A stretch of 34,016 bases of DNA from Nostoc sp. NMS4. Its GTDB lineage: Bacteria; Cyanobacteriota; Cyanobacteriia; Cyanobacteriales; Nostocaceae. The translations under genes and the position numbers were made by a program. The stretch covers positions 23,212 through 57,227 of the forward strand of contig NZ_JABXKI010000180.1 of NCBI RefSeq assembly GCF_017115095.1, in the 5' to 3' direction. Below, piece by piece: positions 14,196 through 22,373 of this stretch (its first letter is position 1; each line of letters begins with the position of its first letter). The notes beneath the pieces are model-generated. The model was given only the letters and a program-made list of their open reading frames with translations, searched no databases and had not been told where the DNA came from.

Positions 14196-15851
14196 ATGCC
14201 AAAATTCAAATCAAAATCTCAGCAATCTAAAAAATCGAAAAATAAGGCTAAAAAGGAAACTTCTACCCTTAGCCTCAAAGAACAGTTAGCCCAAAAGCGC
14301 AAATCTGCCCAAGTACGTAAAGAACTCACTAGCTTACTCACCACCGCAACCTTTGGCGGTGTCTTTGTTGGCATTGTACTTTTTTTCGTAGTTGGAATTA
14401 AGGCAGCAGTCCCTGGCGTGTTAGGGATAATAGTCATGTCCCTTTCCTACAAATATCCGCGCCAAGCCCTATATGCCTTCATCATTTACATACCAGTGGG
14501 AGGTACTGTCACCTACTACTTGGGCAATAGTCCCATACTCCAATTAGCTAAAGATGCCTTTTACGTTCCAGCGCTAATTGGACTTTGGCAGACTTGCCGT
14601 AAACAGGGGCTACCTATAATTATTCCTAAAGGCATTACAATTCCACTTTATATTGTTTTGGCTTGTAGTGTACTAACACTGTTGTTTGTCAATGGTGGAC
14701 AGCAATTTAACCCTCCTAGTGCGGGACTATTAGAAAAAGCAGCCCCAGAAATACCATTAGGTATGGGAATTTTGGGACTAAAAGTATTTTTAGGCTATGT
14801 CCCCCTGATTGGTTGCGCTTACTATCTAATTCGTGATAAACGGGATTTTCTATTTTTATTGCGCCTCCAGATTGTCCTGACACTGATTTGCTGCACGCTG
14901 GGATTTATTCAGTATTTTTTACTACTAACTGGTGTATGTCAAGGCACTAGAGGTCTTGAAGGAGATGCCTTATTTAGAGCAACACTCGAAGCCCGATGTT
15001 ATTTTGGTGGAGCGCTAGTATATAGTCCCGAAGAAGGGATTATTCGCCTACCAGGGACATTTGTAGCTCCTTGGCAGTGGGCATGGTTCTTAATTTCTAG
15101 CACCTTTTTTACCTTTGCCACCGGCTTCACCGATCCCTCCCCAATATGGCGGATAATCGGTTTAGGTTCTATAGTGGGAGTCTTTGTCAATGCTGTAATC
15201 TCTGGACAGAGAATTGCCTTAGCTTTAGTACCAATCTGCTTCGGGATTTTGCTATTGCTTACCGGACAACTTGGCAACCTGAAACGATTTATCCCCATAG
15301 GTGTGGGACTTGCCTTCATTCTGGGAATTGCGATGGTGACTAACCCTGCTGTCGTACAAGAGAGAACCGATAGTTTTGTCAGTCGTTGGAACGCTTCACC
15401 ACCTCAAGATTTTATCATCCAACAATTTGAAGAAAATTGGAAAAACGTAGATGGTCCATTGGGAAGCGGCTTAGGACGAGCCACAAACTCTGCCCGTGTG
15501 ATGGGTCAAACTAAGCTTGTGGAAACCTACTACCCGAAAGTACTTTATGAAGTGGGAATTGTTGGATTATTAGCGTTTCTGGGTTTAGTAACAAGTTTAA
15601 CAATTCTGGGCTTTAAAACCTATCGCTCCATAAAGAACCGTAATTTCCGCAGTTCCGGTGCAGCTTTGTGGGTGTTTATATTGTTTATTAGCACCAACAC
15701 TTATTACTATCCTCTGGATGTCGATCCTGTTGCTGCCTATTATTGGTTTTTTGCGGGAGTTCTTTTTAAATTGCCCGAACTGGAGAAACAAGATAAGGAA
15801 GATGCCAACCCTCAGCAAAGAAATAAGAAAAAACGTCTAAAAACAATTTAG
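14196..15851 (+). CDS. hpsL: O-antigen-ligase-like membrane protein, HpsL type
   Basis: 551 residues from the ATG at 14196; the frame extends to an ATG at 14157 that overlaps a -10 box. The N terminus is very basic and polar (PKFKSKSQQSKKSKNKAKK), followed by about eleven membrane helices from residue 55 to 525. A large loop near 400-450 (ERTDSFVSRWNASPP to GPLGSGLGRATNSARVMGQ) matches the periplasmic loop of Wzy/WaaL-type O-antigen polymerases and ligases, with conserved Arg and Gly residues. The tail is again basic. Such proteins join or polymerise lipid-linked glycans at the outer face of the inner membrane. Three glycosyltransferase genes follow on the same strand, as I recall for the hpsL-hpsN-hpsO-hpsP genes of filamentous cyanobacteria (hormogonium polysaccharide). 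Fold call strong; symbol from memory. Confidence 0.78.
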   Translation: MPKFKSKSQQSKKSKNKAKKETSTLSLKEQLAQKRKSAQVRKELTSLLTTATFGGVFVGIVLFFVVGIKAAVPGVLGIIVMSLSYKYPRQALYAFIIYIPVGGTVTYYLGNSPILQLAKDAFYVPALIGLWQTCRKQGLPIIIPKGITIPLYIVLACSVLTLLFVNGGQQFNPPSAGLLEKAAPEIPLGMGILGLKVFLGYVPLIGCAYYLIRDKRDFLFLLRLQIVLTLICCTLGFIQYFLLLTGVCQGTRGLEGDALFRATLEARCYFGGALVYSPEEGIIRLPGTFVAPWQWAWFLISSTFFTFATGFTDPSPIWRIIGLGSIVGVFVNAVISGQRIALALVPICFGILLLLTGQLGNLKRFIPIGVGLAFILGIAMVTNPAVVQERTDSFVSRWNASPPQDFIIQQFEENWKNVDGPLGSGLGRATNSARVMGQTKLVETYYPKVLYEVGIVGLLAFLGLVTSLTILGFKTYRSIKNRNFRSSGAALWVFILFISTNTYYYPLDVDPVAAYYWFFAGVLFKLPELEKQDKEDANPQQRNKKKRLKTI

Positions 15852-15900
15852 GAATGAGAATCAAATAATATGCAATTTATATCCCTTGGTTTACCTCACC

Positions 15901-15935
15901 CTCAATCCCTCTCCTTATAAAGGAGAGGGATTGAG
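15901..15935. repeat. Perfect 16-bp hairpin in the hpsL-hpsN gap
   Basis: ctcaatccctctcctt (15901-15916) and aaggagagggattgag (15920-15935) are exact complements with a 3-nt loop. There is no U tract. It could be a repeat, an RNA-processing or stabilising stem, or a partial terminator inside the operon. The rest of the 317-bp gap has only the palindrome aatttcatgaaatt (16105-16118) upstream of the next gene. Confidence 0.6.
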
Positions 15936-16168
15936 AGAAAGGATAAAGTTTTGCATCTTATTTTATCCATGTTCCTATAGACTTATTCTTCGATGATATT
16001 TATTGATGGGTAAGCAATTTCGTAGTCACGGAGAGGAATGAAAGCGAGGTTTTCCAAAATCCGTGAAAATACAGGATGTAAATTAAAGCAATAGCCGCCT
16101 ACTGAATTTCATGAAATTTAATTTCTACAAGGCTATTATAGAAATGGTAAAATTACTTAATAAAAATT

Positions 16169-17149
16169 ATGAATAATTGGCCATTAGTTACTGTAGTTAT
16201 CGCTACTTACGGACGAGAGGAAGCGCTACGCGATAGCATTGTGGATGTCTTAATACAGGACTATCCAAATTTTGAAGTTTTAGTTGTAGACCAAACTGCA
16301 AAACACCAACCAGAAATTCAAGCCTATCTAGAAGAGATGGCGGAGGCAGGTAAAATTAAATGGTTGCGCTTAGATTGGGCAAGTTTGCCAGGGGCGCGGA
16401 ATTATGCTGTGCGGCGGGCTGCTGGTGAAATAATATTGTTTGTTGATGATGATGTTCAGTTAACCCCAGGATTGTTAGCAGCCCATGCGAAAAATTATGT
16501 GCAAAACCCAGAGGTGGGGGCTGTAGCCGGTCGGGTGTTTGACAGAATGAAATTAGGTGATTCTGGAGGAGATATAGAGATTGAATATCTGCCTCCCGAA
16601 GCTATGGACCCAGGAATTGCTTGGTATCATATTGATTTAGTACATACTATTAAACCCCAACAAGTCTTGACAGCAAGGGGTTGCAATATGTCATTTCGCC
16701 GCGAAATTTTTACTAAGTATGGATTGAGATTTGATGAAAGGTTTGGCGGTAGTGCAGTACGCGAAGAGTCAGATTTTTGTTTGCGGGTGCGGAAGACGGG
16801 GTATAAGATTTGGTACGACCCAGAAGCCTATTTGGTGCATTTAGGCGAAGAAACAGGGGGTTGTCATGATATTAGTATGCGATCGCTAAAATATCAACTC
16901 ACCTTTTATCACAATCATTTTTTATTAGGGCTGAAAAACCTGACTGCGACTCAAGCTTTGCGTTTATATGGTCGTTTATTTGACTGTCACGTTCTCGGAC
17001 GGCCACCTTGTCACAAAAGCGGTTCACCGATAAAAATTGCCACTCGCGGTATTTTCTACATTTTGGGTTTTTTCAAAGCCTTGGGTACTGTCATCCAATC
17101 ACTATGGAATGATGGTCAAATTTACAGTCGATTGGATAAACAAGTTTAG
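16169..17149 (+). CDS. hpsN: GT2 family glycosyltransferase, HpsN type
   Basis: 326 residues. The GT-A fold is clear: VTVVIATYGREEALRDSI (8-25), NFEVLVVDQT, GARNYAVRRAAGEIILFVDDDVQL with the DDD metal motif near 96-98, then ARGCNMSFRREIF and EESDFCLRVRKTGYKIWYDPEAYLVHLG, the acceptor-side ED motif of processive and non-processive GT2 enzymes. The C-terminal third has an amphipathic/hydrophobic stretch (GIFYILGFFKALGTVI) that may sit on the membrane. It probably adds one sugar to a lipid-linked exopolysaccharide. No Shine-Dalgarno is visible before the ATG. Followed by two GT4 genes in the order I recall for the hps locus; the symbol is from memory of that locus. Confidence 0.78.
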   Translation: MNNWPLVTVVIATYGREEALRDSIVDVLIQDYPNFEVLVVDQTAKHQPEIQAYLEEMAEAGKIKWLRLDWASLPGARNYAVRRAAGEIILFVDDDVQLTPGLLAAHAKNYVQNPEVGAVAGRVFDRMKLGDSGGDIEIEYLPPEAMDPGIAWYHIDLVHTIKPQQVLTARGCNMSFRREIFTKYGLRFDERFGGSAVREESDFCLRVRKTGYKIWYDPEAYLVHLGEETGGCHDISMRSLKYQLTFYHNHFLLGLKNLTATQALRLYGRLFDCHVLGRPPCHKSGSPIKIATRGIFYILGFFKALGTVIQSLWNDGQIYSRLDKQV

Positions 17150-17150
17150 G

Positions 17151-17201
17151 CATTAGTCATTTGTCATTGGTCATTAGTCATTAGTGAATAACAAAGGATA
17201 G
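17151..17201. repeat. Tandem ttagtcatt repeat supplying the hpsO leader
   Basis: Tandem units of tcattagtcat/tcattggtcat run from 17151 to 17184, followed by gaataacaaaggatag and the hpsO ATG. Block 17173-17204 matches 18366-18397 (the hpsP leader) at 28 or 29 of 32 positions, with the ATG at the same offset and the same AAAGGA just before it. Confidence 0.6.
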
Positions 17202-18377
17202 ATGAAAATCTTAGTTGCTAGTCACACTTATATCGTAGACCTCAACTGTGAGAAATTACGCGCTTTATCTCAACTAGAATCTGACGTTGAAGTGACAGTT
17301 GTAGTCCCAAAGCGCTGGAAACCAGGCGGTGTACAAAACAGAATTATTGAAACTGAATACTGTGATGAAGGCAGATTTAGAATAGTTCCAGTTTCTAATT
17401 TTAGTCAAAATCATCAGGGACTACTTACCTTTGGCGCTGATTTGATACCTTTATTAAAACAATTTCGCCCCCAAATCATTCAAGTAGAACAAGGTTCTAG
17501 AGCTTTGGCTTATACTCAAATGATTGCCTTAAATCAGCTATTAGGACTCAAGGCAAAAAATGTATTTTTTACCTGGTGGAATCTTCCTTATGAACTGAAA
17601 CTACCAATCTCTTTATTAGAAAAATATAACCTTAACCACAGCCACGGCATTATTTCTGGGAATCAAGATGGAGCAGAAGTTTTGCGAAAACGGGGATATA
17701 AAGGAGCAATTAAAGTTATGCCACAACTGGGTGTAGATGAAAGTTTATTTACTCCCAAAGCTCAACCAGAATTAGCAGCTAAGTTTGGCATTGAAAAAGG
17801 AGATTTTGTGGTAGGTTTTGTGGGGCGTTTTGTGCAAGAGAAGGGTTTATTAACGCTTTTGCAAGCCTTAATTACATTGAGAGATAAACCTTGGAAGTTA
17901 CTGCTATTAGGACGAGGAGAGTTACAAAGCGAATTAATTAAGACTGCGACAGAAAACAATATTGAAGAACGGTTAATTTTGATAGAAAGCGTCCCTCATG
18001 ATGAGGTTGCAAACTATATTAATTTAATGAGTACTTTAGTATTACCTTCAGAAACAACTTACAAGTTTAAAACTTTAACTTCTGCTGGCTGGAAAGAGCA
18101 ATTTGGTCATGTGCTAATTGAAGCGATGGCTTGCCAAGTACCTGTGATTGGTTCTGATTCCGGGGAAATTCCCTATGTAATTGGTGATGCTGGTTTAGTA
18201 TTTCCTGAAGGTGATGTTCAAGCTCTTGCTAATTGCTTAGTTCAATTAATGGATAAACCAGATTTTGCTCAGACTCTCGGTGAAATGGGTTATCAAAAAG
18301 CGATGATTCAATATACCAATAAAGCTTTGGCTAAACAGCAATTTGAGTTTTATCAAGAATTGGTTATTAGTCATTAG
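17202..18377 (+). CDS. hpsO: GT4 family glycosyltransferase, HpsO type
   Basis: 391 residues, GT-B fold. The N-terminal domain starts MKILVASHTYIVDLNCEKLRAL. The C-terminal Rossmann domain starts near 205 (FVVGFVGRFVQEKGLLTLLQAL), and EAMACQVPVIGSDSGEIPYVIG near 308-329 is the E-x7-E nucleotide-sugar site of GT4 retaining enzymes. AAAGGA lies 4-9 nt before the ATG. The last residues (LVISH) and the stop are encoded by the ttagtcatt repeat that also forms the next gene's leader, so the original C terminus may have been changed by repeat insertion. Probably acts on the cytoplasmic side in exopolysaccharide assembly. Symbol from gene order as recalled for hps loci. Confidence 0.78.
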   Translation: MKILVASHTYIVDLNCEKLRALSQLESDVEVTVVVPKRWKPGGVQNRIIETEYCDEGRFRIVPVSNFSQNHQGLLTFGADLIPLLKQFRPQIIQVEQGSRALAYTQMIALNQLLGLKAKNVFFTWWNLPYELKLPISLLEKYNLNHSHGIISGNQDGAEVLRKRGYKGAIKVMPQLGVDESLFTPKAQPELAAKFGIEKGDFVVGFVGRFVQEKGLLTLLQALITLRDKPWKLLLLGRGELQSELIKTATENNIEERLILIESVPHDEVANYINLMSTLVLPSETTYKFKTLTSAGWKEQFGHVLIEAMACQVPVIGSDSGEIPYVIGDAGLVFPEGDVQALANCLVQLMDKPDFAQTLGEMGYQKAMIQYTNKALAKQQFEFYQELVISH

Positions 18378-18394
18378 TGAATAATAAAGGACAA
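18366..18394. repeat. Second copy of the ttagtcatt leader repeat, before hpsP
   Basis: attagtcattagtgaataa (18366-18384) is identical to 17173-17191, and aaagga follows at 18386-18391. This copy overlaps the 3' end of hpsO and provides the likely ribosome-binding site of hpsP. Confidence 0.6.
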
Positions 18395-19591
18395 ATGACA
18401 AATAACAAAAAAATGAAAGTATTACAAATTGTTCCCTCAATTTCTCTAATTTACGGCGGCCCTAGTCAAATGGTACTAGGGTTAGCTCCAGCGTTAGTAA
18501 AAGAGGGAGCAGAAGTTACAATTCTCACAACTGATAGTAATGGTGATAATGGTCAAACACCTCTGGATGTTCCTTTAAATCGACCAATTAAACAAGATGG
18601 CTATGAAATAATTTACTTTCGTTGTGCGCCGTTTCGTCGCTACAAATTTTCGCTCGATTTATTAAATTGGTTAAAACGTCACGCTCACGAGTTTGACATA
18701 GCACATATTCATGCTTTATTCTCACCAATAATTAGTGCTGCTGCTATTGTGTGTCGTCAGCAAAAACTACCTTATATTTTCCGTCCTTTGGGTACTCTCG
18801 ACCCAGCTGATTTGCAGAAGAAGAAGCAATTAAAACAGCTTTATGTTGCAATTATAGAACGTCAAAATTTAGCTAGTGCCGCAGCAATTCATTTTACCAG
18901 CGACCAAGAAGCTAAAATATCAGAAAGATTTGGAGTATCTACGCCAGATTTGGTGATTCCCTTGGGTGTGATTCCCCGTCAATCTTCTATTAAAAATGTA
19001 TGCAGTCAGTTAGAAATACCAAAGGATGTACCTTTGGTGCTATTTATGTCACGAATTGACCCGAAAAAGGGGTTAAATTTGTTGATTCCGGCGCTAGAGA
19101 AGCTGTTAGCGGTTGGTTATAAGTTTCATTTTGTCTTAGCTGGGACAAATCCTCAAGATCCAGATTATGAACAAAAGATAATATCCCAAATTCAAAATTC
19201 ACCACTGCGATCGCACACTACAATTACAGGCTTTGTCAGTGGTGAACTTAAAGTTAGTTTACTACAAACTGCTGATTTATTTGTCTTGCCTTCCTACTAC
19301 GAAAATTTTGGGATTGCTGTAGCTGAAGCGATGGTAGCAGGTGTACCCGTAGTCATTTCTGACCAAGTGCATATTTGTCAACAAATACGTGATAGTGAGT
19401 CGGGTTGGGTAGGCGCAACAAATATTCAAGCACTGGTAGAGTTACTACAAGAAGCTTTACAAAATCCCGCAGAACGCCAACGACGGGGATTAAACGCCCA
19501 AAAATATGCCTTAGAAAATTTTAGCTGGGATGCGATCGCAAAGCAAACAATCCAAGCCTATGAAAAAATTCTGGCAAACAAATTAATTTAA
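18395..19591 (+). CDS. hpsP: GT4 family glycosyltransferase, HpsP type
   Basis: 398 residues from the ATG at 18395. The frame can be extended to a GTG at 18377, or begin at 18413 (MKVLQIVPSISLIYGGPSQM), where the fold itself starts; 18395 is preferred because it sits at the same place relative to the AAAGGA repeat as the hpsO start. GT-B fold: GGPSQMVLGLAPALVKEGAEVTILTTD; HIHALFSP near 115; VLFMSRIDPKKGLNLLIPAL near 220; and the C-terminal SYYENFGIAVAEAMVAGVPVVIS, the GT4 E-x7-E motif. A retaining sugar transferase acting after or beside HpsO. Symbol from memory of the hps gene order. Confidence 0.77.
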   Translation: MTNNKKMKVLQIVPSISLIYGGPSQMVLGLAPALVKEGAEVTILTTDSNGDNGQTPLDVPLNRPIKQDGYEIIYFRCAPFRRYKFSLDLLNWLKRHAHEFDIAHIHALFSPIISAAAIVCRQQKLPYIFRPLGTLDPADLQKKKQLKQLYVAIIERQNLASAAAIHFTSDQEAKISERFGVSTPDLVIPLGVIPRQSSIKNVCSQLEIPKDVPLVLFMSRIDPKKGLNLLIPALEKLLAVGYKFHFVLAGTNPQDPDYEQKIISQIQNSPLRSHTTITGFVSGELKVSLLQTADLFVLPSYYENFGIAVAEAMVAGVPVVISDQVHICQQIRDSESGWVGATNIQALVELLQEALQNPAERQRRGLNAQKYALENFSWDAIAKQTIQAYEKILANKLI

Positions 19592-19753
19592 CCCAAGGCA
19601 GACAACAGCAGTTTTGGCAAATAGGTGCTAGAACTACTTTGAAAACTACAGCAGATTGCAAGCTAGTGAGGTATACAAGTAGGAGTCAGGAGTAAAAAAG
19701 CTTTTTATCTGACTTGTAGACCAAAACACTATGTATGCATTCACAAATTCTCT

Positions 19754-21436
19754 ATGAAAGTTGAAAATGACAATATGTCAATATCTGACACCCCCAAACA
19801 ACCAAAGCTTTTCAGTTTCGATGGCTTGTTTAGTGGATTGCGTGGCGATTTAACGGGAGGACTGACAGCAGCTGTCGTAGCACTACCCTTAGCTTTAGCC
19901 TTTGCGGTGGCAAGTGGAGTAGAACCAAAGGCAGGACTCTACACCGCTATTGTGGCAGGAATTGTCGCAGCAATCTTTGGAGGTTCGCCAGTACAGATTA
20001 CAGGGCCTACAGGTGCAATGGCTGTCATTTTGGTGGGAATTGTTGCCAAGTATGGTATAGAGAAAGTTTGGATTGCTGGGGTAATGGCTGGAATTATCCA
20101 GGTAGCCTTGGGGGTTGCCAAACTTGGACAGCTTGTGAAGTTTATTCCTTATCCGGTGACGGCAGGTTTTACTAACGGTATTGCCGTGATTATTTTTTGT
20201 GGTCAGTTAAATAACTTCTTTGGCTTACAAATACCACATAGCGATCATTTTCTGCCAGGACTTTGGCAAACTATAACTCATATAGAAGCTTTAAACTGGG
20301 TAGCAGTGGGGCTAGCATTGGTGGTGATTGGAACCAACGTTTTCTGGCCCAAGATTAATAATACCATACCGGGTTCTTTAGTGGGGTTAGTGTTGGCAAC
20401 AGCGATCGCAGCTTATTTTGATCTGGATGTGCCAACAATTGGAGTCATTCCTCAATCTTTACCGATGCCCCAAGGTATTCCCCACTGGAATGATTTTAGC
20501 GTCATTCAAGAATTAATTAATCCGGCTTTGGCTTTGGCGGCACTGGGAAGTATTGAATCGTTGCTATCGGCGGTGGTGGCTGATGGGATGACGGTGAGTG
20601 AGAAACACAATAGCGATCGCGAATTAATTGGTCAAGGATTAGCAAACATCATTGTCCCATTTTTTGGTGGCATCCCAGCAACCGGGGCGATCGCTCGAAC
20701 TGCGATTAATGTCCGTTCTGGCGGTACAACCCGACTGTCTGGAGTCATTCACGGCGTTGCTTTAGCCATTATTGTTTTAACTTTGGCACCCTTGGCGGCA
20801 CAGATTCCCCTAGCAGCACTTGCTGGCATTTTGATGGTGGTTAGTTTGCGGATGATTGAGTGGGAAGCCATTGGCTTATTAATGCGTGCTACCTACTCCG
20901 ACTTTGCTGTGATGATTCTCACCTGGCTAGTGACAATCTTGTTTGACTTAGTTCTCGCTGTGGAAGTGGGATTGATTGCAGCCGGAGCCTTATTTATCAA
21001 ACGCATGAGTGATTTGACCCTGGCCAAAATGCCTGAAACTGAAGTGTTTCCCCCTGGTGTTCCTCTAGAATTAGGCAAAGAAATTGCTGTTTATCGGGTA
21101 GATGGCCCTGTATTTTTTGGGGCTGCGGAAAGGTTCGTTACCTTCTTGCGAGAGCAACCAGAAGTTAAGTATTTAATTCTGCGGTTACGGTATGTACCAA
21201 ATATGGATACAACTGGCTTAGTGGCCTTAGAGGATATTTACCACGACTTGGAACGGCATAATTGCCGCTTAATTCTCACAGGTTTACAACCCCAAGTTCA
21301 ACAAATACTAGAGCGTTCAGGATTGTTGAAAACCATTGGATTATCAAATTGTTTTGAAACAACCACAGATGCTATTTGCTCTCTCAATCCTCAGATTGAA
21401 AGAGCTACTCAACTTATAGCAACTAATTTAAATTGA
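19754..21436 (+). CDS. SulP-family anion transporter with STAS domain
   Basis: 560 residues (553 if the ATG at 19775 is used). Residues about 30-410 form the SulP transmembrane core: GDLTGGLTAAVVALPLALAFAVASGVEPKAGLYTAI, then GGSPVQITGPTGAMAVILVGI, and in the second half GQGLANIIVPFFGGIPATGAIARTAINVRSGGTTRLSG, all close to family signatures. Residues about 440-550 are a STAS domain (YRVDGPVFFGAAERF, LRLRYVPNMDTTGLVALEDI). Cyanobacterial SulP proteins include the Na+/bicarbonate transporter BicA and sulfate carriers; sequence alone does not tell me which this is. It is 160 bp beyond hpsP, and two organosulfur blocks lie on either side in the window, so sulfate is worth testing. Inner-membrane location. 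Confidence 0.9.
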   Translation: MKVENDNMSISDTPKQPKLFSFDGLFSGLRGDLTGGLTAAVVALPLALAFAVASGVEPKAGLYTAIVAGIVAAIFGGSPVQITGPTGAMAVILVGIVAKYGIEKVWIAGVMAGIIQVALGVAKLGQLVKFIPYPVTAGFTNGIAVIIFCGQLNNFFGLQIPHSDHFLPGLWQTITHIEALNWVAVGLALVVIGTNVFWPKINNTIPGSLVGLVLATAIAAYFDLDVPTIGVIPQSLPMPQGIPHWNDFSVIQELINPALALAALGSIESLLSAVVADGMTVSEKHNSDRELIGQGLANIIVPFFGGIPATGAIARTAINVRSGGTTRLSGVIHGVALAIIVLTLAPLAAQIPLAALAGILMVVSLRMIEWEAIGLLMRATYSDFAVMILTWLVTILFDLVLAVEVGLIAAGALFIKRMSDLTLAKMPETEVFPPGVPLELGKEIAVYRVDGPVFFGAAERFVTFLREQPEVKYLILRLRYVPNMDTTGLVALEDIYHDLERHNCRLILTGLQPQVQQILERSGLLKTIGLSNCFETTTDAICSLNPQIERATQLIATNLN

Positions 21437-21503
21437 ACTCAGCCCTCTCATTCCGTATCTAAGAGTGCTGATAACCTAAAATTTTGTTTCAAACAGCTAT
21501 AGT

Positions 21504-21526
21504 CCGATTGGGAAATCGGGGTTTTA
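21504..21526 (+). terminator. Stem-loop between sulP and prx
   Basis: ccgatt (21504-21509), loop ggga, aatcgg (21514-21519), followed by ggtttta. Short but placed in the 144-bp gap after the transporter; a weak terminator is likely. Confidence 0.4.
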
Positions 21527-21580
21527 TGTCATGATGGAATACTAGAATATACATGCCTTTCTAACTACAGGGAATCTCAC

Positions 21581-22219
21581 ATGGCTCTCCGTCTAGGTGA
21601 CACAGTACCCAACTTTACGCAAGCCTCAACACACGGCGACATCGACTTTTATCAATGGGCAGGTGACAGCTGGGTTGTGCTGTTCTCTCACCCTGCTGAT
21701 TTTACACCTGTTTGCACAACAGAACTCGGCACAGTTGCCAAGCTCAAACCAGAATTTGACAAACGCAATGTCAAAGCGATCGCACTCAGCGTTGATGATG
21801 TAGAATCTCACAAAGGCTGGGTGGGAGACATTGAAGAAACTCAAAGCACCACCCTTAACTACCCAATTTTGGCGGATGCGGATCGCAAGGTTGCTGACCT
21901 TTACGACATGATCCACCCCAATGCTAATGCGGCTGTGACAGTGCGATCGGTTTTTGTAATTGACCCCAATAAAAAACTCCGTCTCTCTTTCACCTATCCT
22001 CCCAGCACGGGACGCAACTTTGATGAACTTTTGCGGGTGATTGATTCTCTGCAATTGACTGATAATTACAGTGTGGCGACACCAGCTGACTGGAAAGATG
22101 GAGAAGATGTTGTAATTGTCCCCTCACTCAAAGATCCAGAAGTACTAAAACAGAAATTCCCCAAAGGTTATGAGGAAATCAAACCTTATCTGCGGATGAC
22201 TCCTCAGCCTAACAAGTAA
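21581..22219 (+). CDS. 1-Cys peroxiredoxin (Prx6 type)
   Basis: 212 residues. It reduces H2O2 and organic peroxides. The peroxidatic cysteine is Cys45 in PADFTPVCTTE, the Prx6-type loop. No other cysteine exists in the protein, which places it in the 1-Cys group and means the resolving thiol comes from another molecule. VTVRSVFVIDPNKKLRLSFTYPPSTGRNFDELLRVIDSLQ is the typical Prx6 core, and the C-terminal extension DWKDGEDVVIVPSL...EIKPYLRMTPQP is the Prx6 dimerisation arm. AGGGAA precedes the ATG at proper spacing. Single-gene unit bounded by hairpins on both sides. Confidence 0.93.
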   Translation: MALRLGDTVPNFTQASTHGDIDFYQWAGDSWVVLFSHPADFTPVCTTELGTVAKLKPEFDKRNVKAIALSVDDVESHKGWVGDIEETQSTTLNYPILADADRKVADLYDMIHPNANAAVTVRSVFVIDPNKKLRLSFTYPPSTGRNFDELLRVIDSLQLTDNYSVATPADWKDGEDVVIVPSLKDPEVLKQKFPKGYEEIKPYLRMTPQPNK

Positions 22220-22246
22220 ATCTGAAAATGATTTCGGATGAAAAAG

Positions 22247-22282
22247 CAAAGGCGCAAAATTATATCTTTGCGTCTTTGTTTA
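22247..22282 (+). terminator. Terminator after the peroxiredoxin gene
   Basis: caaaggcgcaaa (22247-22258) pairs with tttgcgtctttg (22267-22278) over 12 bp with one G-T wobble, with an 8-nt loop and then ttta. It starts 28 bp after the prx stop. The next gene is convergent, so it may work in both directions. Confidence 0.6.
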
Positions 22283-22373
22283 TACTTCCTACTAGCTTAG
22301 AGTTCCACTAAATTGAGAAATCCTTGCCTACACTTGTTCAAACCTAATCATCAAGAAGTAGTGGACAGGTAGA

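Noticed and set aside
17151-17184. Tandem ttagtcatt units as a CRISPR array
   Set aside because: The units are about 10 bp with no spacers; this is a short tandem repeat.
21626-22054. 142-residue minus-strand frame inside the peroxiredoxin gene
   Set aside because: It is a long antisense shadow of a strongly conserved gene, with no family features, no ribosome-binding site and biased composition.
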